Source: CALCKW01 sp033852095 (GTDB taxonomy: Bacteria; Pseudomonadota; Gammaproteobacteria; CALCKW01). From it: a DNA stretch of 10,579 nt. The notes under the pieces were generated by a model. That model had not been told where the DNA came from and did not search any database. It worked only from the letters and a program-made list of their open reading frames with translations. This document shows positions 5,044 to 10,579 of the stretch, piece by piece (position 1 is the first letter of the stretch; each line of letters starts with the position of its first letter). A program made the translations under genes and the position numbers. Where the stretch lies: NCBI GenBank assembly GCA_033852095.1, contig JAWSVD010000330.1, forward strand, positions 1 to 10,579. Reading direction: 5' to 3'.

Positions 5044-7248
5044 AATAAAAACAACACCCCCGCTTTGGCCCTGTTCAAGTTGTCTGCGCTGTGCATTGCC
5101 ATGGCTGCCTCTACACAGGTACATGCGTCAACCCCTATGGGCACAGGCTCAGTTGGCGACCGTGTCTGGTACGACAGCAATCAAGATGGTTTACAGAACG
5201 ACGGTGAGAAAGGAGCCCCCAGCATCACGGTAACGCTCAACGACTGCGCCACTGGCATGGAGCTACAATCCACGCGCACCGACGCCAGTGGCAGTTACAA
5301 CTTAGCGTATATAGACGCGGGGCAGAGAGTCCGCTTGCAGGTGTACCCTGATTCAAACTACGACTACGACGGCGCGTATTTCACCGCCCCTCGGGAGGGC
5401 ACGGACACACTGATCGACAGCAATGGGCTGGAGGTGACCGGTGCGACAGAGAACACGGGTGCAAGTGAGTGTTTCACGGTTCAAGCGGGTGTCAAAACAA
5501 ATGCGATGGACTTCGGTATCTATCTCAGTGACGCAACGGGATCCGGTCCCAATGTCGATGAGTATGGGCCTAAGCCGCAGCCAAACCCACCCGAAGATGA
5601 TGACGCATCTATCGGCGACTTGGTGTTCTACGACCTCAATGAGAACGGCATCTACGACGGCAACGACACCGGAATAGAAGGAGCCACTGTCGTTCTATAT
5701 AACAGCTCCGGAGCTACTGCAGGCTATCAGAATACCGACAGCCGCGGCTCCTTTCTGGTAGCCGTTCCCGCAGGCTGCTATACCGCAGCGCTGAGTCTAC
5801 CCGGAAGTATTGATCCCGCCACTGTGCTGTTTGACGCCACAATCGACGATATTTGTGTCAGCGCCGGAGAAGTGAATCGCGCCATCGATTTTGCCGTTGC
5901 TGAAAAAGAAATTTTGGCGAATGCAACAATTGGCGACAAGGTCTTTTATGACAACAATAACAACGGCGTCTATGACTACGGAGACAAGGGCATGCAGGGT
6001 GCCGTCGTCAGAGCCTATGACCAGAGCAACGCGCTGGTAAACAGCGCCACAACATCCGCCAGCGGTGTTTTTCATATGGAGATACCGCCGGCTTGTTATA
6101 GAGTGGTGATGACCCTACCCACAGGCGTCAGCACAACTAACCTCAGCTATAACCCCACCAAGAACAACGTGTGTGTCGGCCCAGGTCAGCTAAACAACAA
6201 CATCGACTTCTCTGCCTACCGAAATGTTCCAGTGCCTACCTGGGAAATAGGCGCATGCAATCGCAACAACTACCACCGCAACGATTCCAAGGGCGACAGC
6301 ATTAATTTCCGTGAGCATTCCCGCAGCAACACGGCTGACAGCTGGGATGTATACGACTCACGGCAACGCTTTATGTACAACACCAACTCTTTGGCTGAGC
6401 ATATCTACGGCGGAAGAACCTTCGCGACCCGATCTAACCCGTGGTACCAACCTGTCAGTGGTTTGCCGGGCTACCGTGTCATCTATTCACATCAAGAGAG
6501 CCAGAACCGTCGCTATAACTTCATGGGCTCGTACTACGCCGTGGGCATCAAGAACGGTCAGCGATCGCACATGAGAACATGTGCCTCACGCCCGGTCTCT
6601 CCTGTGGCACTGGATTTGAACGGCGACGGTCAAATCGGCGTTACGGGTAAAACCACAGCACGTGACGGCAGCAGAGAGAGCATTGGACGCACAGTCGACT
6701 TTGACATGAACGGTGATGGTCAGCCACAACAGATGGAGTGGTTCTCAGGCGACGGTGATGGCATCTTGATCGACAACCGCGATGGCTTGGCGATGCGCCA
6801 AATGGACGGCACGCGCTTGTTCGGCGACCAGAACGGGCGCTTTGGCAACGGTTATGAGCAGATGCAGTTGCTGGACATCAACGGTGATCAGATCTTAAGC
6901 AACGCCGAGCTGAGCGGCTTGGAACTGTGGATTGATAACGGAGATGCCGTTGTGCAAGCTGGAGAGATACAGAGCCTCGCGAGTCACGGCGTACAGCTCA
7001 TTAGCACTCAGATGTCCATGACAAATGGCATGATGCGATCAAATGCCACCCACGTCGACGGGCATCAGATCCTGACTGAAGATGTGTGGTTCTCTGTCGC
7101 ACCTGTTGCCGCCACCGCGGCTGCGCCGCAAGCTCAAGTTGTCACTGCGGCCTCTGCATTGTTCGCCGCCCTGATGGCTGCACTGACTACCGCCGGCGCA
7201 GCTCTGGGTGTACGCAGCAAAGTGGGACTGCTCAAAGTTAAGGGCTAA
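5041..7248 (+). CDS. Exported SdrD_B/EF-hand surface protein, copy B
   Basis: The 735-residue paralogue of the 1713-3911 product has the same layout. A Sec signal peptide is probably cleaved after VHA at 29. SdrD_B-like modules start near 38, 190 and 295. An unrecognised Cys406-Cys514 domain follows, then an RTX/FrpC-like region from 517 with LDLNGDG, FDMNGDG, FSGDGDG and an EF-hand-like loop at 612-623. Copy B keeps a more canonical second loop (DMNGDG) than copy A (DMYGDG). The linker between modules one and two is Asp/Pro-rich and less glycine-rich than in copy A. The C-terminal helix (AALMAALTTAGAALGV) ends in a basic tail. Cysteine positions match copy A one for one. It may be a surface scaffold or adhesin needing calcium and oxidised cysteines; this is inferred from domains alone. 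Confidence 0.85.
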   Translation: MNKNNTPALALFKLSALCIAMAASTQVHASTPMGTGSVGDRVWYDSNQDGLQNDGEKGAPSITVTLNDCATGMELQSTRTDASGSYNLAYIDAGQRVRLQVYPDSNYDYDGAYFTAPREGTDTLIDSNGLEVTGATENTGASECFTVQAGVKTNAMDFGIYLSDATGSGPNVDEYGPKPQPNPPEDDDASIGDLVFYDLNENGIYDGNDTGIEGATVVLYNSSGATAGYQNTDSRGSFLVAVPAGCYTAALSLPGSIDPATVLFDATIDDICVSAGEVNRAIDFAVAEKEILANATIGDKVFYDNNNNGVYDYGDKGMQGAVVRAYDQSNALVNSATTSASGVFHMEIPPACYRVVMTLPTGVSTTNLSYNPTKNNVCVGPGQLNNNIDFSAYRNVPVPTWEIGACNRNNYHRNDSKGDSINFREHSRSNTADSWDVYDSRQRFMYNTNSLAEHIYGGRTFATRSNPWYQPVSGLPGYRVIYSHQESQNRRYNFMGSYYAVGIKNGQRSHMRTCASRPVSPVALDLNGDGQIGVTGKTTARDGSRESIGRTVDFDMNGDGQPQQMEWFSGDGDGILIDNRDGLAMRQMDGTRLFGDQNGRFGNGYEQMQLLDINGDQILSNAELSGLELWIDNGDAVVQAGEIQSLASHGVQLISTQMSMTNGMMRSNATHVDGHQILTEDVWFSVAPVAATAAAPQAQVVTAASALFAALMAALTTAGAALGVRSKVGLLKVKG
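6715..6932 (+). repeat. Near-identical tract shared with 3387-3604
   Basis: This is the copy B partner of the 218-nt tract described at 3387-3604. The three differences are at 6805, 6848 and 6852. Clear divergence resumes at 6933. Confidence 0.9.
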
Positions 7249-7297
7249 GTTCTTGAGCTAAGCCCAAGTAATTAGCGCTATACCACCTAAGGCACAA

Positions 7298-7322
7298 CAA
7301 CGCCCGCACTCTGCGGGCGTTG
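7298..7322 (+). terminator. Hairpin terminator after copy B
   Basis: A perfect 11-bp GC-rich stem (7298-7308 with 7312-7322) closes on a CTC loop, 50 nt after the stop codon, and is followed by CTTTAG. The short T run makes it a weak intrinsic terminator. It matches the copy A hairpin in stem length and loop, with a compensated base-pair change. Confidence 0.7.
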
Positions 7323-7347
7323 CTTTAGACACACCTGAGGTCACCGA

Positions 7348-7488
7348 ATGAATCCGCAATCGACAGATTGCCCATTAGCTACGGCCATGCTTGCAATATG
7401 CATTTTCGGCATCTGTCTTGGTGTTAACATTTCAACACCCATTCGAAAGAGAATACAGACAAAAACACCCACACTATCCTGCTCTTAA
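7348..7488 (+). CDS. Possible 46-residue membrane peptide
   Basis: This short frame starts at ATG 7348 and ends at TAA 7486-7488. It is preceded by TGAGGT, a strong Shine-Dalgarno match ending 6 nt before the ATG and better than that of any other gene here. The peptide has a polar start (MNPQSTD), a hydrophobic segment at about 9-28 (LATAMLAICIFGICLGV) and then a basic patch (RKR), as expected for a single-pass inner-membrane peptide with a cytoplasmic C-terminus. It contains four cysteines. It begins 25 nt after the module B hairpin, so it probably has its own transcript or depends on read-through. I recognise no family. It could equally be a leader peptide for the gene at 7603, or chance. 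Confidence 0.4.
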   Translation: MNPQSTDCPLATAMLAICIFGICLGVNISTPIRKRIQTKTPTLSCS

Positions 7489-7602
7489 ATCAGTGTTCTT
7501 ATTGCAGATATAAACACTTGGAAATTGTTCCTAGGCTCAAACTGACTCATTTTAGCTATACCAAATAGGCCGTAATCTCACACCAGTCCAAAAACCATTA
7601 GC
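7489..7602. promoter_or_regulatory. Possible promoter region before the first solenoid-like gene
   Basis: A TATAAA at 7509-7514 resembles a -10 box, though no good -35 lies 16-18 nt upstream. It overlaps the right part of an inverted repeat, AGTGTT (7492-7497) and AACACT (7513-7518), which could be an operator. The TAGC-TATACCA sequence near 7553-7563 resembles TAGCGCTATACCA at 7273-7285. All of this is weak pattern evidence. Confidence 0.25.
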
Positions 7603-8703
7603 ATGCGAAGAGAACAGATTCTCTGTCTCTGCCAACAATGGTCCACATGGATAAGGAAATCATCGGACATTCTCGATGTGTATTTCCATACGTTCGATAT
7701 ATTGCATTCCAAACCACTGGGCACAGCTGTGCCAGCGCATATTTTGCGAATCGAAAAACTGGTCATGCAATTCAACGTCGACCCAGTATTGACATCCTTC
7801 AATCTGGCGATGAAGTCAGTCCCCCTCAGTAAAGAACGAGAGATGTGCCTGCTCGCCTCATTGCAGTACATCGCTGCACATCATCGATCGGGCAGTCAAC
7901 ACCAATATTCCAATAAACTGAGCTCTCTGTTTTCAACAGATCGCCTTAACCTCACCGTTGTGGCATTTTTGATGAGTGTCGCGCAGTTTGTCTACGCCAG
8001 CCGCGAGGACTTAGCCGTGGAGTATTTGATAAAACACTTTTCATGGTTACGTGTTAATTGCGTGGAAGACGCGGCCTGCCTTAACATCGCCGCAGCTTAT
8101 GTCTGCAATAAATTCGGCCGATTCGAGCTCGCACTGCAATTTTCCTATCTTGGTTATTCGAGTGCCTTTCGCCGCGAAGAAGAGTTTCTCATCAGCTACG
8201 CGAGCTATTTCATGCTGACCAGCAATCAGCTCAGCGGCAGCAGCTCTGTCAGTTTGCAATCAATGTATGACAAAAAAATAGACAAGTTAGAGGCCGGCAA
8301 TCTAGATCTAGGTGTACATATAAACTACCTCTTGCCCGTGTACGCGGCGAGCCAAGAGGTCACATCCAGCAACCCTGACTTTTCTCGCGTCAGGTACCTG
8401 CTCGGGCTCGCCGCTGATCTGGAAAACGCCACCGATGGCAACTGCCAAGCTGCCTGGGCTGTCGTGAACGGATTTTCACACTTGCGCCTGGGCCGCAACA
8501 ACAAGGCCACCGAGCAGCTTAAAAACTCGGAGCAGTTGCAGGAACGCGCAGAGGCCACCATCGATCCACTCAGAAAGCTGTTACAGCAGGGCTTGGGCTT
8601 GCAAATTTCGCCTCCTGACTTGACGTGCAGGCCAGCAACAGCTCGTGCTTGGCAATCGCTGAAATATTGCGCGGAGTACCAATCAATGCCGGCCAGCTCT
8701 TAA
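7603..8703 (+). CDS. Unrecognised helical, solenoid-like protein, first paralogue
   Basis: The 366-residue product is not one I can name. It has no signal peptide or membrane segment, so it is probably cytoplasmic. It looks mainly alpha-helical, with segments that read like TPR-type helices: LNIAAAYVC (160-168) continuing through KFGRFELALQFSYLGY, and a later GFSHLRLGRNNKATEQLKNSEQL. It aligns from Arg49 nearly without gaps to the protein at 9028-10095. Shared signatures are RIE-LV-Q---DPVL, STDRL, ALQFSYL, LGVH-NYLLPVYAASQEV (from 236) and DGNC-A-WA. The start is uncertain: ATG 7603 lacks a ribosome-binding site, and GTG 7678 is an in-frame alternative. The first 48 residues do not match the paralogue well. 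A scaffold, adaptor or regulator is possible, but nothing in the sequence gives a ligand or partner. Confidence 0.75.
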   Translation: MRREQILCLCQQWSTWIRKSSDILDVYFHTFDILHSKPLGTAVPAHILRIEKLVMQFNVDPVLTSFNLAMKSVPLSKEREMCLLASLQYIAAHHRSGSQHQYSNKLSSLFSTDRLNLTVVAFLMSVAQFVYASREDLAVEYLIKHFSWLRVNCVEDAACLNIAAAYVCNKFGRFELALQFSYLGYSSAFRREEEFLISYASYFMLTSNQLSGSSSVSLQSMYDKKIDKLEAGNLDLGVHINYLLPVYAASQEVTSSNPDFSRVRYLLGLAADLENATDGNCQAAWAVVNGFSHLRLGRNNKATEQLKNSEQLQERAEATIDPLRKLLQQGLGLQISPPDLTCRPATARAWQSLKYCAEYQSMPASS

Positions 8704-9027
8704 GGCTAGCACTGCTGGGCCTGAGCGGCTTTGTAAGCCTTCAGGTCATCCGCAATGATGAAGTAAACAGTAGGTGCTGGATTTATCAGCACACGGACTG
8801 TCTATGACAGCCTTGTAATTAATGAATGTCGTCGCTTGAATCATTCTCATTGTTCAATATCTAACCCATCCTCACATTCGAACAACGCGCGCAAAAGAGC
8901 GACAGTCACTTGACACCGAAGGTTTCAAAGTCTCCTGTCTAGCCCTTTCTGGCTATTCGCACGTCCCTATATTCGCAATTTTCATATTCTGCGATAAAGT
9001 ACGGAATACTCTTTAGAAAGGACGATT
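8704..9027. other. Intergenic region between the two paralogues
   Basis: No supported gene is seen in these 324 bases. Two adjacent hairpins follow the first paralogue: GTGCTG/CAGCAC at 8774-8779 and 8787-8792, and GG-CTGTC/GACAGCC at 8795-8812 with one bulged A and a TAT loop, followed by TTGTAATTAA. Together they may end transcription of the upstream gene. A TTGACA at 8910-8915 has no good -10 box at standard spacing. Confidence 0.45.
8993..9022 (+). promoter_or_regulatory. Possible -10 element and clear ribosome-binding site of the second paralogue
   Basis: GATAAA at 8993-8998, preceded by TGC, resembles an extended -10 box, with no evident -35. AGAAAGGA at 9015-9022 is a good Shine-Dalgarno sequence 5 nt before GTG 9028, which fixes that start. 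The ribosome-binding site is well supported; the promoter is tentative. Confidence 0.45.
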
Positions 9028-10095
9028 GTGATTTACAGCGATCTGACCCGAGATCATCAACCTCGAATATTTTTAGCTGCACGCGATGTGCTCACGTCTA
9101 GTCAACTTGCATTATCGGTTTCTGAAAATCTTTTCCGTATTGAGAGTTTAGTTCTACAGTACGGCATTGACCCCGTACTCGATGCCTTTGACCGCGCCCT
9201 GTGCGGCGGCGACATCACAACGCCGCGCCGCATGTGTGTACTGATCGCCTTGCAATATACCGCCATGTTATTCGGTTCACCTCGCGAGATTCTCTACAGA
9301 GATAAAATCCAAGCGCTGATATCCACAGACCGCCTTGACCTCTCTATCTGTGCTTTTTCCACAGGGGTTGTGGGTTATGTGTATAACAATCGCGCGGATC
9401 AAGCGGTTGAGTGGCTGGTGGATAAGTTCGAGTGGCTGCGGGCCAATCGCGTCTGCAGAGCGGCTTCGCTGAACATTGCCGGTGCCTACGTCTGCAAAGA
9501 GTTCGGTCAGTTTGATCTCGCGCTGCAATTCTCCTATCTCGCCTACGCAGACGCTTTTCACGCCGAGGACGAGCTGTCGATCATGCTCGCCAATTACTTT
9601 GTGCTCAATACGCACCGCCTTTCCACTGGCAATTCCAACAATTTACAGGGCATGTTTGACCAGGAGGTACGTAAGCTGCAGTCCGGCCAAATCAACCTTG
9701 GTGTTCACTCCAACTACCTGCTGCCCGTGTACGCGGCCAGTCAGGAAGTGGAGACGGCCAAGCCAAATATTCAGCGAGTGGAGCGCATGCTCTCACTGGC
9801 CAGCGAGCTGGGTGACTCGGTCGACGGCAACTGCAGGGCGTCTTGGGCCGCTGCCAAAGGCTTTCTCGAGCTGCACCGCGGCAACAACGTGCAAGCGAAG
9901 AATTATCTGCATCAATCTGAAGCGTTACAGCAAAGAGCAGATGCCACGCTCGAACCTCTGCGGCAAAAGCTGCGCCTTGGGCTGGGCATGCGAGCCGCGC
10001 CCCCTGTCTTGAGCTGGACGCCGGCCAGCAGCCAGGCATGGCGCGAGCTGCACCGCTGTGCCTCACTGCAATCAAGCTTTGCGCTGAGCGGATAA
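9028..10095 (+). CDS. Unrecognised helical, solenoid-like protein, second paralogue
   Basis: The 355-residue product starts at GTG 9028, chosen because AGAAAGGA lies 5 nt upstream. It is a diverged paralogue of the 7603-8703 product, aligned from Arg37 to the C-terminus. The best conserved parts are LNIAGAYVC (148-156) with FGQFDLALQFSYLAY, the LGVHSNYLLPVYAASQEV block from 224, and DGNCRASWAAAKGF near the C-terminal third. It has no signal peptide or membrane helix. The pattern of amphipathic helices suggests a TPR-like or other alpha-solenoid fold, so a binding role is more likely than catalysis. Its N-terminal 36 residues differ from the first copy, which may reflect different partners or a wrong start in the other gene. 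The two genes are separated by 324 nt with their own likely signals, so they may be transcribed separately. Confidence 0.82.
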   Translation: MIYSDLTRDHQPRIFLAARDVLTSSQLALSVSENLFRIESLVLQYGIDPVLDAFDRALCGGDITTPRRMCVLIALQYTAMLFGSPREILYRDKIQALISTDRLDLSICAFSTGVVGYVYNNRADQAVEWLVDKFEWLRANRVCRAASLNIAGAYVCKEFGQFDLALQFSYLAYADAFHAEDELSIMLANYFVLNTHRLSTGNSNNLQGMFDQEVRKLQSGQINLGVHSNYLLPVYAASQEVETAKPNIQRVERMLSLASELGDSVDGNCRASWAAAKGFLELHRGNNVQAKNYLHQSEALQQRADATLEPLRQKLRLGLGMRAAPPVLSWTPASSQAWRELHRCASLQSSFALSG

Positions 10096-10328
10096 ACAGC
10101 AAGGCGCCCGTATGCCTGCTCCGTGCCACCTTGCGGCGCGATAGCAGCAGACAGAGCACGGCGGAACTTCGCTGCAGTGCCTTGTTCCATCCCACTAAAC
10201 ACGCCTAAGCAAAGGTCTCAACGGCCGTTGCTGCCAAGCAAAGCCCCTTCACCGCCCAAGCCGCTGTACCATGTCGGTCGTTGCCGTGATGCGCAGGCAA
10301 CCCCACTATCGACCTTGGACTTTTGAGC
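10096..10328. other. Intergenic region before the last gene
   Basis: No gene is supported here. CCGTGC and GCACGG near 10110 and 10155 are complementary but far apart. CAACGGCCGTTG at 10219-10230 is a perfect 12-bp palindrome and could be a small operator or chance. No T-run terminator or clear promoter is visible. Confidence 0.4.
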
Positions 10329-10579
10329 ATGAAACACTGGACCCAACTGGGCGAAGCCCCCATCCCCGGCACCTCCAAGTCATTGACCTTGTTCAGCAGC
10401 AAAGACGACTTCCACATCAAGATGAGTGGCGGCTTTGAGTTGATGAGTACGCGCAAACACGGCTCTGAAGATGCCCTGGGCAGCCTGCCCTGCGAGCGGT
10501 TGAAAGACGCCACCGCGGCGCAGGTGTTGATCGGCGGGCTGGGCATGGGCTTCACGCTCGCCAAAGTACTCGCCAACGT
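10329..10579 (+). CDS. Spermidine-synthase-like SAM-binding protein, 3' end cut by the window
   Basis: The first 83 codons of a gene begin at ATG 10329 and run off the window. The N-terminus (LGEAPIPG), the ELMSTRKHGSEDALG segment and the glycine-rich LIGGLGMGFTLAKVL loop match the class I methyltransferase-fold proteins annotated as spermidine or spermine synthase-like in Proteobacteria. That loop is the SAM or decarboxylated-SAM binding motif of the fold. The catalytic aspartates and substrate pocket lie beyond the window, so polyamine synthesis cannot be told from a methyltransferase role. In-frame stops just upstream support the start, though no strong ribosome-binding site is present. 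It is probably cytoplasmic and unrelated to the surface-protein modules. Confidence 0.75.
   Translation, partial: MKHWTQLGEAPIPGTSKSLTLFSSKDDFHIKMSGGFELMSTRKHGSEDALGSLPCERLKDATAAQVLIGGLGMGFTLAKVLAN

Larger units (their letters stand above)
4274..7322 (+). repeat. Tandem module copy B (leader, lipoprotein, SdrD_B protein, hairpin)
   Basis: This is the second copy of the unit at 957-3975, in direct orientation and about 300 nt downstream. The two large coding sequences have a constant offset of 3328 bases at every checked landmark from the start codon through base 6933, so no net indel separates them in that stretch. The final length difference is three codons, near the C-terminus. Confidence 0.88.

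Noticed and set aside
957..7322. Composite transposon explanation for the duplicated modules
   Set aside because: No transposase, terminal inverted repeats or target-site duplications are visible at the module borders.
8625..8807. 60-codon frame with a hydrophobic segment overlapping the end of the first solenoid-like gene
   Set aside because: No ribosome-binding site, mostly within another frame, and no equivalent after the second paralogue.
8910..8915. TTGACA hexamer as a promoter for the gene at 9028
   Set aside because: No -10-like sequence occurs at 16-18 nt spacing, and it lies more than 110 nt from the start.

Overview
The window looks like chromosomal DNA of a gammaproteobacterium, probably free-living or marine. 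This is inferred from Gram-negative lipoprotein signals, a glutaminase, the start of a spermidine-synthase-like protein, and moderate GC judged by eye. No rRNA, tRNA, CRISPR array, insertion sequence or integrase is visible. All supported genes lie on the + strand.

Layout. Positions 1-659 hold the 3' two thirds of a glutaminase. A two-gene module follows: a predicted lipoprotein with an FKBP-like domain (1056-1646), then a 732-residue exported protein (1713-3911). The large protein has three SdrD_B/Cna-B-like beta modules, an unrecognised cysteine-bracketed domain, an RTX/FrpC-like EF-hand-type calcium region and a C-terminal membrane helix. The whole module is repeated in tandem: lipoprotein at 4372-4974 and large protein at 5041-7248. 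The copies share their 5' leaders, 66-nt internal spacers and a distinctive downstream hairpin. A possible 46-residue membrane peptide with a strong Shine-Dalgarno sequence (7348-7488) comes next. Then come two diverged tandem paralogues of an unrecognised, probably helical, cytoplasmic protein (7603-8703 and 9028-10095). The window ends in the first 83 codons of a spermidine-synthase/methyltransferase-like gene (10329-10579).

How the parts may work together. Each FKBP-like lipoprotein is directly upstream of its own large secreted partner. The arrangement suggests an envelope-anchored partner or folding factor serving a disulfide-stapled, calcium-binding surface protein. The FKBP domain seems to lack the usual isomerase pocket residues, so it may bind rather than catalyse. 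The two large proteins are collinear without indels through at least residue 517, and probably through the calcium region. They share a 218-nt stretch with only three differences inside otherwise clearly diverged genes, which suggests recent gene conversion. Functional links to the flanking enzymes or the solenoid-like pair are not shown by the sequence.
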